Shown: positions 26,444-34,510 of the stretch, one piece after another
Layout: each line of letters begins with the position of its first letter
How positions within the stretch are numbered: position 1 is the stretch's first letter
DNA from: Paenibacillus tritici
Lineage (GTDB): Bacteria > Bacillota > Bacilli > Paenibacillales > Paenibacillaceae
Length of the DNA: 64,000 bases
Assembly (NCBI RefSeq): GCF_013204885.1
Contig: NZ_JABMKX010000013.1
Coordinates: 62,001-126,000, forward strand
Direction of reading: 5' to 3'
Position numbers and translations under genes: made by a program
Notes under the pieces: generated by a model
What the model saw: only the letters and a program-made list of their open reading frames with translations
What the model was told of the DNA's origin: nothing
Database searches by the model: none

Positions 26444-27232
26444 TCACCCCCGCACCCACAGCCAGAGCTGCGCCAGCACCAGCACTGCTACCCCGGCATA
26501 CGCCTGGACAGCATAACGCCGCGGCACAGGGCGCGCGCTATAGGGCGGCAGAATAATCTCTTCGGTGAATCCGCGGGCCAGCAGCCCCTGCGATAATCCA
26601 TAATAACGGTGCATCGTGTTGCCAAAAAGCGCTCCCGCCATAGCCGCAGTCTCCCGCAGCTTCGCCTTATACCCTCTACGGCCTCCGCGCAGCCGCCGGG
26701 CCAGCAATAGCCCGTGCGCCGCATCTGTCAGCAGGAACAGGAACCGGTACATAATCAGCATCAACTCCAGCACAATCTGCGGCATCCGCAGCCTGCGGAG
26801 TACCTGCAGAAGTTCACTGAACGGCGTAGTGAACATCAGGAAGAAGAAGCAGCTCATACAGGCCGAGATCCTGGCCAGCAGTTCTCCGGCCCGCTGTAGT
26901 CCTGCCGCTGTGATATATACCGGCAGAGGCAGGCCCGGAAGCTGGAATACACCCGCCTGCCCCGCTGCCGGATGCCCGAATTCCACCAGCAGGGCCGGGA
27001 TGCTCAGGCCGTAGAACAGCAGCGCTGTGCCAAACAGCAGTCCGTAGGCACGGAAGGGAATTCTGGCCTGCAGAATACACCACGACATCATCCATAGGGT
27101 GATTGCAATTTGCAGAAAAGGATGCACGGTATAGGAGAGCAGGAACATCAGGGCTGCGAATGCGCTTTTCCACATGGGAGACAGCAGCCTGAGCGCGTTA
27201 TTATAGGACAGAACGTCAATCCGTCTGATCAC
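26444..27232 (-). CDS. cbiQ: Cobalt ECF transporter membrane protein CbiQ
   Basis: A 262-residue T-component that couples ATPase strokes to the substrate subunit. There are five or six hydrophobic segments. The coupling helices with the Ala-Arg-Gly-type motifs appear as RRLRGGRRGY and QGLLARGFTEE. The start is GTG overlapping the cbiN stop (GTGA). CbiQ ends at 26444, just before the ribosome site of cbiO. Confidence 0.93.
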   Translation of the reverse strand: MIRRIDVLSYNNALRLLSPMWKSAFAALMFLLSYTVHPFLQIAITLWMMSWCILQARIPFRAYGLLFGTALLFYGLSIPALLVEFGHPAAGQAGVFQLPGLPLPVYITAAGLQRAGELLARISACMSCFFFLMFTTPFSELLQVLRRLRMPQIVLELMLIMYRFLFLLTDAAHGLLLARRLRGGRRGYKAKLRETAAMAGALFGNTMHRYYGLSQGLLARGFTEEIILPPYSARPVPRRYAVQAYAGVAVLVLAQLWLWVRG

Positions 27233-27522
27233 TTGCTGCTATTCTGCTTCGTCCCGCCTTGCTTTCCTTTCAGCAGCCCCAGGGTATAACCGATCACTCC
27301 GGCACCGATTGCTGCCTGCAAGGCGAACAGCATACTCTCCGTCTCCCCCGGCAGCTCGGCAAGCGGCTTGAACCAGGGCTTATAGTCAGGATTGAGCTCC
27401 GTAATTACTCCCTCAGCCGCATCATCGGCCCCGCCGAATTCCCCCTCCACGAGCAGCAGCGGCAGCACACACAGCAGGACAACGGCCAGCAGCATCAACC
27501 CGTTTTTCCACTTATTGCTCAT
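27229..27522 (-). CDS. cbiN: Cobalt ECF transporter accessory protein CbiN
   Basis: A 97-residue protein with two membrane helices flanking an extracytoplasmic loop (FGGADDAAEGVITELNPDYK, then PWFKPL), the standard CbiN layout. CbiN loads metal into CbiM. Its ATG overlaps the cbiM stop (TGATG) and its stop overlaps cbiQ. Confidence 0.94.
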   Translation of the reverse strand: MSNKWKNGLMLLAVVLLCVLPLLLVEGEFGGADDAAEGVITELNPDYKPWFKPLAELPGETESMLFALQAAIGAGVIGYTLGLLKGKQGGTKQNSSK

Positions 27523-28286
27523 CAGGCTCTTCCTCCGTTCACCTTGCGCTTCAGAAGCGACAATTCATTCGGGCTATACGATTTCAGCCAGTTCCACAGC
27601 AATACGGTCAACAGCCCCTCACTGACAGCCAGCGGGATTTGCGTTACGGCGAAGATTCCCCCGAATTTGAGAAAAGAGGCCAGAACGCCGCCATCCGCCG
27701 CCGGAAAAGCCACCGCAAGCTGAAAGGAAGTCACGACATACGTACTCAGATCCGCTACGGCTGCGGCACAGAACAATGCCAGCTTCTCCCGTTCCGGCAG
27801 CTTCATCATCAGCTTATACACGGCATATCCGGCAAAAGGGCCCGCTACCGCCATCGAGAACGCATTGGCACCCAGCGTAGTGATCCCCCCATGCGCCAAA
27901 AGCACCGCCTGAAACAGCAGGACAATAGAGCCGATCACGCCCATCGGGAGCGGCCCCAGCATCACAGCACCAAGTCCAGTACCGGTGGGATGGGAGCTGC
28001 TTCCGGTTACGGAAGGCATTTTGAGCGCAGACAGTACAAAGGTAAACGCCCCTGCCAGACCCAGCAGCAGCTTCAGTTCCGGATTCTCCCGGGTCATGGC
28101 TCTGAGTCTGATGATCCCCAGCACGAAGAACGGTATGAACGCCGCCCACCAGAACACGGCCCAGCCTACCGGCAGGAACCCTTCCATAATGTGCATGGCC
28201 CGGGCCGTACCCGGCTCATTCAGCATAAAGTACACGGTAAATCCGGCAACCAGTGCCGCAAAGCTCCAAAAACTACGCTTCTTCAT
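27522..28286 (-). CDS. cbiM: Cobalt ECF transporter substrate-binding protein CbiM
   Basis: A 254-residue S-component that binds Co2+. A signal peptide ending near TARA (residue 30) would leave a mature N-terminus Met-His-Ile (MHIMEGFLP); in CbiM and NikM the free amino group and this His bind the metal. [13 protein letters not shown] with another ligand His and several membrane helices follow. GGAGG lies before the ATG. It is the first gene behind the cobalamin riboswitch, so cobalt import and corrin synthesis are switched together. Confidence 0.95.
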   Translation of the reverse strand: MKKRSFWSFAALVAGFTVYFMLNEPGTARAMHIMEGFLPVGWAVFWWAAFIPFFVLGIIRLRAMTRENPELKLLLGLAGAFTFVLSALKMPSVTGSSSHPTGTGLGAVMLGPLPMGVIGSIVLLFQAVLLAHGGITTLGANAFSMAVAGPFAGYAVYKLMMKLPEREKLALFCAAAVADLSTYVVTSFQLAVAFPAADGGVLASFLKFGGIFAVTQIPLAVSEGLLTVLLWNWLKSYSPNELSLLKRKVNGGRA

Positions 28287-28350
28287 TTGTCAGCCTCCAT
28301 GTTTTTGAGTTTCTGTACATCCTTGCAACTTCAAACAGAACCGGCTGCGC

Positions 28351-28429
28351 CATCCTTCAAGAGAACGCAATCCGTTTCAGCGGGAAAGATAAGGAATGTT
28401 CATGCGCGGAGCATATACATTCTTATCTT
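28351..28429. repeat. Dispersed hairpin element, copy B
   Basis: Arms AAGATAAG (28386-28393) and CTTATCTT (28422-28429), with GAGCATATACATTC in the right half as in copy A. Upstream is CGTTTCAGCG (28373-28382), also found in copy C, preceded by CATCCTT and GAGAACGC. It lies between the riboswitch terminator and the cbiM start. Confidence 0.7.
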
Positions 28430-28432
28430 CCC

Positions 28433-28856
28433 AAAAAAAACCCACCCTGATGGGTGGGAGTGTATGTACGCAGGCAAGTTCGATAGAGCGCGCAGTCCGT
28501 AGCTAAACGGAACAAGGTGCTTTCCATCGTCCCATCACTTGGGCCGTGTCCTTGTAGCCAGCAGCTATAAACCGGGTGTCCTCTCTAAACTCAAGATTCC
28601 TCCGGTCCTTCAGGGCAGAACGCTTCATCTCATTAACCTATCCGTACACCGCTCCTATCCGCGTAGAGTCGTGGTGTGCGTCGACAAGGTAGGTCTCCTG
28701 GCTTGGAATACCGGCGCTGTGGACTTCGTCTTCCCCGGAATTCCCGAGTGACCTCATGAAGTTCAGCTCTTCCTTACAGTGGCGGGACCGCTCGGGACTT
28801 GCACCCGATTCCCTGTTATCCCTTGCCCGCTCGAGGCAAGAGCACCTTGTTTCATC
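28433..28856 (-). promoter_or_regulatory. Cobalamin riboswitch upstream of cbiM
   Basis: The reverse strand shows the B12-aptamer series: AACAAGGTGCT, AACAGGGAATCGGGTGCAAG, TCCCGAGCGGTCCCGCCACT and the closing AAGCCAGGAGACCTACC near 28690. The expression region runs to a terminator: CCCACCC and GGGTGGG (28441-28458) with T8 at 28433-28440. A second strand-complementary copy of the first element, AGCACCTTGTT, lies at 28521-28511. Cobalamin binding is expected to stop transcription of the cbi operon. Confidence 0.95.
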
Positions 28857-29014
28857 GCTAATTCATCCTACATCATAGCGGACAGAGATTAGCCTGTCTG
28901 TGATATAAATTGGAAAGGCAGCCCAATAAGCTATCCATTGCATTCATTTGCTTGTAGAAAGTTTATTTGAGTAATATAATTATTAACTATATAACCTGAG
29001 CGTGGAGGCATCCG

Positions 29015-29947
29015 ATGAAACTTGATCTAACCGAACAATCACTGCCCGTGTACGAAGCTTTATCCAGCACGGTGCGCCTGCACATGCTGCGGCTGCTGTC
29101 CGATACCCCCATGAACGTGAAGGAGCTGGCCGGAGCCCTTAAGCTCAGCAGCGCCATTATGACGATGCATGTACGCAAGCTGGAAGCGGCAGGGCTGATC
29201 CGCAGCCATATGGCTCCCGGCAAAAGCGGCCTGCAGAAGATCTGTACGCTCGCCGCCGACGGAGCGGAGATTGTGTTTCCCGGACAAGCCCGGACCCCGC
29301 GCAGGGGATACCGCAAGGAGATTCCGGTGGGACATTATTCGGACTTCCAGATTGAACCTACCTGCGGATTGTCTACAACGGAGCGGGTCATCGGCCACTT
29401 CGACGATCCCCGTTATTTCTGGGATCAGGAGCGGGTGAATGCCGGTATCCTGTGGTTCGGCAAGGGGTTCGTGGAATACAAAATCCCGAATTTCCTGCTG
29501 TCGAGCCAGAGGCCGGAGGAGCTTGCGATCACCATGGAGATTGCTTCCGAAGCCCCGTCCGTCAACAATAACTGGCCCTCGGACATTACCTTCACCCTGA
29601 ACGGGCAGTCTCTCGGCTTCTGGACAAGCCCCGGCGACTACGGGGATAATCCGGGTAAATATACCCCGGCCTGGTGGCCAGCGCTTACGAACCAATACGG
29701 GCTGCTCAAGCAGCTGCGGATTACCAAGGCTGGCACCTTCATGGATGGACAGAAGCTGTCCGAGGTTACTCTGGATCAGGTAGGTATCCGTAATAAACAG
29801 TGGACCTTCAGACTCTCGGTTGAGGAGAATGCCGAGCATATCGGCGGTCTTACGCTGTTCGGCAAGGGATTCGGCAATTATAACGAGGATCTAGTATTTG
29901 AACTTTTTTATACGGACACTGCTGCCGACCTGCCCGCTTCCATCTAG
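29015..29947 (+). CDS. ArsR-type winged-helix regulator with large C-terminal domain
   Basis: A 310-residue protein. Residues 1-90 form an ArsR-like winged helix: VRLHMLRLLSDTPMNVKELA, then LKLSSAIMTMHVRKLEAAG (recognition helix). The remaining 220 residues form a beta-rich domain (LWFGKGFVEYKIPNF, DITFTLNGQSLGFW, LFGKGFGNYNEDLVFELFY) that I read as a ligand-binding domain. No metal-binding Cys pair of the ArsR type is evident. GGAGG precedes the ATG. It diverges from the cobalamin operon but lies near the arabinofuranosidase gene; a carbohydrate signal is possible but unproven. Confidence 0.8.
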   Translation: MKLDLTEQSLPVYEALSSTVRLHMLRLLSDTPMNVKELAGALKLSSAIMTMHVRKLEAAGLIRSHMAPGKSGLQKICTLAADGAEIVFPGQARTPRRGYRKEIPVGHYSDFQIEPTCGLSTTERVIGHFDDPRYFWDQERVNAGILWFGKGFVEYKIPNFLLSSQRPEELAITMEIASEAPSVNNNWPSDITFTLNGQSLGFWTSPGDYGDNPGKYTPAWWPALTNQYGLLKQLRITKAGTFMDGQKLSEVTLDQVGIRNKQWTFRLSVEENAEHIGGLTLFGKGFGNYNEDLVFELFYTDTAADLPASI

Positions 29948-29962
29948 AAGCTGCTTCTCCAT

Positions 29963-30375
29963 TCGCCTGCATCTGGCGGTACCGGGCGTAATGAGGTGCA
30001 CTAATGCTCCTGATTGGCTTATTTAGGCAGCGTCCGGTGAAATGAGGTGCACTAGTGCTCCTTATTGGCTCATTTGGCCTGCGTCCAGTGAATTCTGGTG
30101 CACTAGTGCTCTTTATTTGCTCATCTGGCCCGCGTCTGGTGAATTGAGGTGCACTTGTGCTCCTCATTGGCTCATCTAGCCTGCGTCCGGGGAATTCTGG
30201 TGCACTAGTGCTCCTTATTGGCTCATCTGGCCCGCGTCTGGTGAATTGAGGTGCACTAGTGCTCCTTATTGGCTCATATGGGCAGCGTCCGGTGAATTGA
30301 GGTGCACTTGTGCTCCTTATTGGCTCATATGGGCAGCGTCCGGTGAATTCTGGTGCACTAGTGCTCCTTAGTACT
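29963..30375. repeat. 51-bp tandem array, eight copies
   Basis: GGTGCACTAGTGCTCC-type cores start at 29995, 30046, 30097, 30148, 30199, 30250, 30301 and 30352, exactly 51 bases apart. Units differ by a few bases and alternate between GAATTGAGG and GAATTCTGG before the core. The core GTGCACTAGTGC is itself near-palindromic. Because 51 is a multiple of 3, one reverse frame stays open through it, with a 17-residue repeat. Confidence 0.95.
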
Positions 30376-30570
30376 CTCCTTACGCCACACGCGGCTGAAC
30401 CAAAGGGATTTTTCCCTCTCATTTCCTCCTCCAGCCCACTTTCCGCTGAACCAAAGGGATTTATACCTCTAATTTCCTCATCCGGCCCACTTTCCGCTGA
30501 ACCAGAGGGATTTTTCCCTCTCACGTCCTCGTCCAGCCCACTTTTCGCTGGACCAGAGGGATTTCTCCCT
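30376..30570. repeat. Second 51-bp tandem array, four copies
   Basis: GCTGAACCAAAGGGATTT-type units start at 30394, 30445, 30496 and 30547, again exactly 51 bases apart but unrelated in sequence to the previous array. Each contains the pair AGGGA and TCCCT as a small hairpin. Confidence 0.92.
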
Positions 30571-30770
30571 TTGATTCTCCTTGGATTCTCACTTTATTTC
30601 CTCTTGGTTTCTCCTTGGTTTCTCCTTGGATTCTCACTTTATTTCCCCTTGGTTTCTCCTTTGATTCTCCTCGGCTTCTCGCTTTATTCCCCCTTATTTT
30701 CTCCTTTGTTTACTCCTTGGTTTCTCCCTTGTCTCTTCTCTGCTTCTCCTTCAGTTCTCCCTACCGTCCC
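30571..30770. repeat. Pyrimidine-rich tract with degenerate TTCTCCTTGG units
   Basis: About 200 bases with strong strand bias: C and T dominate the forward strand, built of units such as TTCTCCTTGG and TTCTCACTTTATTTCC. It continues the second array and ends before a purine/pyrimidine-mixed segment with no gene up to 30896. Confidence 0.85.
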
Positions 30771-30896
30771 CTTCCGACCCGACTATCAGCCAACTACCGT
30801 CTCCTCCCAGCCTGCCTCCGGCAGCTCCCGAATCCTGTATCCTTCTAATCTCGCCCCCTATCTTCAATGGAAGGCTATCAGACTTCCCATTACAAA

Positions 30897-30942
30897 CCAA
30901 AAACACCTCCAACCCGCTGCAATTATGCAGGTTGGAGGTGTT
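30897..30942 (-). terminator. Terminator of the abfA-DUF6171 operon
   Basis: AACACCTCCAACC (30902-30914) and GGTTGGAGGTGTT (30930-30942) form a perfect 13-bp stem; a T-run follows on the reverse strand. Confidence 0.9.
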
Positions 30943-31007
30943 CATATAGCATTGCCTCTATCTTCTATCCGCTATCTTCTACCCGCTCAGCCGCTTACCC
31001 CCAGCCG

Positions 31008-31283
31008 TCATTCCTGAACCGGCTGCCACATCCCGCCGCCCGGCAGCGGACAGCCGCGGGCCTTCAGCCGGGCCACGACAGGTATAATACAGCCGCAGGC
31101 GGTGCAGGTCACGCCATCCTGCAGCTTGGGGCAAGCCCCGCAAAGGGCAAGCCGCTCGGCATAGACCTCGTCTGAAGCGGTATTGCCGGGGTTGAACATG
31201 GACGAGGCCAGAATCCGGGCAATCTGCGCGTCCGTTACCTTGTACTCCTCCCGGCATCCTTTGCAGGCTGAAGTGGTTGTCAT
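31008..31283 (-). CDS. Small Cys-rich protein, DUF6171-like
   Basis: A 91-residue protein with CKGCREEYKVTDAQI at the N-terminus, ALCGACPKL in the middle and TCTACGCIIP near the end. The Cys pairs suggest two zinc or iron sites. I believe it belongs to DUF6171, whose role is unknown to me. AAGGAG lies nine bases before the ATG and overlaps the end of abfA, so the two genes are co-transcribed. A strong terminator follows. Confidence 0.7.
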   Translation of the reverse strand: MTTTSACKGCREEYKVTDAQIARILASSMFNPGNTASDEVYAERLALCGACPKLQDGVTCTACGCIIPVVARLKARGCPLPGGGMWQPVQE

Positions 31284-31296
31284 GCTGATGCTCTCC

Positions 31297-32793
31297 TTAC
31301 GCTTTCGGAGTGATTGCCAGCACAGTTACCGACATTGGCGGCAGCTCAACAGTCAGGGTATCACCTTCAAGCTTGAAGGCGTTGAACGCCTGCGGCTTTA
31401 CAGCTTCCGGCTGCTCAAAAGTATTGTGAGCATCAATGGAAGCGCCAGCAAGTGTAGTACCGCTTACGGTTGCTGATTGTCCAGCCAGTCCGCGCAGCTC
31501 CAGCGGCAATACTGCCGGTGCAGCGTGATTCAGGTTGCACAGGCTGACATGAATAACGCCCTCTGCTGTGACGGAAGCCGAAGCCGATACTTCAGGAATC
31601 TCTACGCCTTCATAGCTGTATACCGGGCTGTCTACAGTCAGCTCCAGCAATTCTGCATCCTGATGCACCTTGTACATGTTGAATACATGATAGGTTGGAG
31701 TCAGGAGCATTTTCTCGCCTTCGGTCAGAATGACAGCCTGCAGCACGTTAACGGTCTGGGCAATGTTCGCCATCCGCACACGGTCGCTGTGCTTGTGGAA
31801 GATATTCAGGGTCAGACCGGCAACCAGCGCATCGCGGATCGTGTTCTGCTGGTAGAGGAATCCCGGGTTCGTACCCGGCTCTACATCATACCAGGTGCCC
31901 CATTCATCGACGATCAGGCCTACTCTTTTCTCAGGATCGTATTTGTCCATAATGACACTGTGACGGGTCACCAGCTCATCCATGAACAGCGCCTTCTTCA
32001 AGGTGTTGAAATATTCATCCGTTCCATAGCCGGTAGCCGCACCTTTATTCGCCCAATCGGAAGTCGGCAGGGTGTAGTAGTGCAGAGTAAGGGAATCCAT
32101 GAAGCGGGTAGCTTCGCGCATCAGCACTTCAGTCCAGTTATAGTCATCGGCATTCGCACCGCAGGCGATCCGGTGGATCTTGTTGTCTCCATAGTTGCGC
32201 ACATAAGTCTGATATTGGCGGTACAGATCAGCATAATATTCAGGACGCATATTGCCGCCACAGCCCCAGTTCTCATTGCCCACGCCGAAGTAAGTTACAC
32301 TCCAGGCCTCTTCCTGGCCGTTCTTCTGGCGCAGCTCAGCCATCGGGGATACGCCGTTAAAGGTCAAATACTCCACCCATTCGGACATCTCCTGCACGGT
32401 TCCGCTACCTACATTACCGTTGATGTACGGCTCACATTCCAGCATCGCGCAGAGGAGCATGAATTCATGCGTACCGAAATGGTTGTTCTCTACCGCGCCG
32501 CCCCAGTGTGTGTTAATCATACGCTTGCGCTCTTCGCTCGGGCCGATACCGTCCTTCCAGTGGTATTCATCGGCGAAGCAGCCGCCCGGCCAGCGAAGTA
32601 CCGGAATCTTCATTTCCTTAAGCGCTTCCACTACGTCGTTGCGGATACCCTTAGTGTTCGGAATTGGGGAATCTTCGCCCACCCAGATGCCTTCATAGAT
32701 ACAGCGTCCAAGATGCTCAGCGAAATGTCCGTAGATGTTGCGGTCAATCTTACCTTTGCGGATGTCGGTGTTCAGTACAATGCGTTCTGCCAT
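31297..32793 (-). CDS. abfA: Alpha-L-arabinofuranosidase, GH51
   Basis: A 498-residue intracellular (no signal peptide) GH51 enzyme that releases arabinofuranose from arabino-oligosaccharides. The acid/base is E174 in [11 protein letters not shown] and the nucleophile E297 in [27 protein letters not shown] is also typical. The catalytic barrel is followed by a beta-sandwich ending in [22 protein letters not shown] precedes the ATG. Upstream lies a near-palindrome GTTAATCATTTAAC (around 32830), a possible operator. No arabinose transporter is adjacent. Confidence 0.95.
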   Translation of the reverse strand: MAERIVLNTDIRKGKIDRNIYGHFAEHLGRCIYEGIWVGEDSPIPNTKGIRNDVVEALKEMKIPVLRWPGGCFADEYHWKDGIGPSEERKRMINTHWGGAVENNHFGTHEFMLLCAMLECEPYINGNVGSGTVQEMSEWVEYLTFNGVSPMAELRQKNGQEEAWSVTYFGVGNENWGCGGNMRPEYYADLYRQYQTYVRNYGDNKIHRIACGANADDYNWTEVLMREATRFMDSLTLHYYTLPTSDWANKGAATGYGTDEYFNTLKKALFMDELVTRHSVIMDKYDPEKRVGLIVDEWGTWYDVEPGTNPGFLYQQNTIRDALVAGLTLNIFHKHSDRVRMANIAQTVNVLQAVILTEGEKMLLTPTYHVFNMYKVHQDAELLELTVDSPVYSYEGVEIPEVSASASVTAEGVIHVSLCNLNHAAPAVLPLELRGLAGQSATVSGTTLAGASIDAHNTFEQPEAVKPQAFNAFKLEGDTLTVELPPMSVTVLAITPKA

Positions 32794-32980
32794 GGGAAGT
32801 TAACGCTCCTCTTTAGGTTAATATATTTGTTAATCATTTAACACTTATATTAATATTATAGTCAAGCTTCCTCCGGTTCGTCAATCTTTATCTTGCACAG
32901 CACACAGCGCCCCCCGCATTTCACTTCCCGGCAAAAAATGATATTATTAACACACAAATAACGCACAAATGGAGAGTATG

Positions 32981-33394
32981 ATGATCAGACCTATTTGTAA
33001 AGATGTAACGATACTAAGCCAGCGGTCCACTCCGGCGACGGACAAGGATCTGATGGTGTTAATGGATCTTGTGGAAACCCTGCGCGCCAATTCAGACCGG
33101 TGTGTCGGCATGGCTGCTAATATGATCGGTGTCAACAAGCGCATCATCGCCATCCGCATCGAGCATCAGCTGACCATCCCAATGATCAATCCGGTGATCA
33201 AGAAGCGCGCCCGTCCTTATGAAGCCGAGGAAAGCTGCCTGTCGCTTGAAGGCGTACGCACAACGAAACGATATGACTATATTGAGGTAGAATATTTCGA
33301 CTATAATTTCAAGAAGCATTATGAGAAGTTCACAGGATTTGCGGCGCAGGTCATCCAGCATGAGGTGGATCATTGCGACGGCATTGTCATTTGA
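32981..33394 (+). CDS. Peptide-deformylase-like protein lacking the catalytic Gln
   Basis: About 137 residues. The Zn motif HEVDH (QHEVDHCDG) and the Cys ligand in EESCLSLEG match peptide deformylase, which removes the formyl group from nascent proteins. Motif 1 normally reads GxGxAAxQ; here it is VGMAANMIG, so the conserved Gln is Met. The fold is shorter than canonical deformylases (150-190). It may act on another substrate or be an auxiliary enzyme. Three nearby ATG codons follow GGAGAG (32969, 32978, 32981); I use 32981 by spacing. The methyltransferase-like gene starts 14 bases after the stop, so both form an operon. Confidence 0.8.
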   Translation: MIRPICKDVTILSQRSTPATDKDLMVLMDLVETLRANSDRCVGMAANMIGVNKRIIAIRIEHQLTIPMINPVIKKRARPYEAEESCLSLEGVRTTKRYDYIEVEYFDYNFKKHYEKFTGFAAQVIQHEVDHCDGIVI

Positions 33395-33408
33395 ACTAGG
33401 AGACAACC

Positions 33409-34347
33409 ATGCAGACATTCAATAAAGCTGTTGCCGAGCAGATTCTGAGGAATGAAGTTGATACCCGCACGCTTTTGTCAGAATACCCTGAATACAAAGA
33501 CGAGGTGCTGCTTGAGATCAATGCCATATCCAGCCGTGGACGATCCAACCTCATTCAGCATTCACTCCGGAAATATACAAGCAGTGCAACCATTGCCAAG
33601 AATAAAATTGTCAAAAGCGGCTTCAATCAAACCACCATCAACACCTTTCTTCCCCATATTATCAAGGCCCGCTTTGCGATTTATCTGATTGAACAGCTGC
33701 AATTTGCAGTTTCCTCGGAGACCTCTGCCGGACCCGTGCGCTTCAATCTATGGGATGGTTTCATTCTGCAGAGACTGCTGTTCCGGGAAAAGCTTGTTCG
33801 CAAGCCCGTTTCTCTTATCCTGTTCCGGGTATTCTGGAAACTGATCATCAACCCCAAAATTCTAATGCCGCTTGTTAATAAACAAGGGATATATTGTTTC
33901 TATTCCAAGCCTTTAATCAAGCAGCTGTCCGCTCTGATCGGTGATCGTGAGTGTTTGGAGATCGCTGCGGGTGACGGCACATTAACCGGATTCTTGAACG
34001 ATAACGGTACGCCATGCACAGCAACCGATGATTATAGCTGGGCACACTATATTTCTTATCCCGCTCATGTAGTACGAGCAGACGCCAAAACCGCATTGAA
34101 CCGCTATGCTCCCAAGGTTGTCATCTGTTCATGGCCGGTCCCCGGCAACCCTTACGAGAAGCATGTCTTTCACTCCGGTTCTGTGGAGATGTACATCGTT
34201 ATTGGTACCCGTGACCCTGCGATAACCGGTGATTTTGATTCCTACTACAATGCCAAAGATTTTGACATGGAGCTGAATGAGGAATTATCCCGCCTCATCT
34301 TGCCGCCGTCCGAGGACAACGCTGTATACATCTTCACCCGCAAGTAG
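33409..34347 (+). CDS. SAM-dependent methyltransferase-like protein
   Basis: A 312-residue protein. The C-terminal half has a class-I SAM motif LEIAAGDGTLTGFL (residues 183-196), followed by an acidic ATDDYSWAH and strand segments VVICSWPVPGNPYEKHVF and YIVIGTRDPA. The N-terminal half is helical and basic, of no recognised family. AGGAG precedes the ATG. It follows the deformylase-like gene closely, hinting at a shared pathway such as protein or small-molecule modification. Substrate unknown. Confidence 0.7.
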   Translation: MQTFNKAVAEQILRNEVDTRTLLSEYPEYKDEVLLEINAISSRGRSNLIQHSLRKYTSSATIAKNKIVKSGFNQTTINTFLPHIIKARFAIYLIEQLQFAVSSETSAGPVRFNLWDGFILQRLLFREKLVRKPVSLILFRVFWKLIINPKILMPLVNKQGIYCFYSKPLIKQLSALIGDRECLEIAAGDGTLTGFLNDNGTPCTATDDYSWAHYISYPAHVVRADAKTALNRYAPKVVICSWPVPGNPYEKHVFHSGSVEMYIVIGTRDPAITGDFDSYYNAKDFDMELNEELSRLILPPSEDNAVYIFTRK

Positions 34348-34358
34348 ACAAGGCTTCA

Positions 34359-34440
34359 CCGTCCTCTTAAAGGACGGCATTCGTTTCAGCGAGAAATAGA
34401 AGGATAATCTATCATGTGAAACATATAAATTCTTCTATTT
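34359..34440. repeat. Dispersed hairpin element, copy C
   Basis: Arms AAATAGAAG (34394-34402) and CTTCTATTT (34432-34440), differing from copies A and B in both arms but still fully paired. CATATAAATTCTT in the right half matches copy A. CGTTTCAGCG (34382-34391) matches copy B, and the preceding CCGTCCT/AGGACGG pair forms a small hairpin. Confidence 0.72.
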
Positions 34441-34488
34441 AAAAAAAGACAGTATTGCTCCCAAATAGGTGAGCATTACTGTCTTTTT
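34441..34488. terminator. Bidirectional terminator
   Basis: GACAGTATTGCTC (34448-34460) and GAGCATTACTGTC (34471-34483) pair with one mismatch. A7 lies before and T5 after, between convergent genes. Confidence 0.9.
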
Positions 34489-34510
34489 GTACTAATTCTA
34501 TCGTGCTGCT

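Noticed and set aside
29850-30524. 224-codon reverse frame with 17-residue repeats
   Set aside because: It overlaps the end of the ArsR-type gene, has no ribosome site, and stays open only because 51 is a multiple of 3. Kept as a repeat array.
29963-30570. CRISPR array
   Set aside because: Units are contiguous 51-bp repeats without unique spacers, and no cas gene is near.
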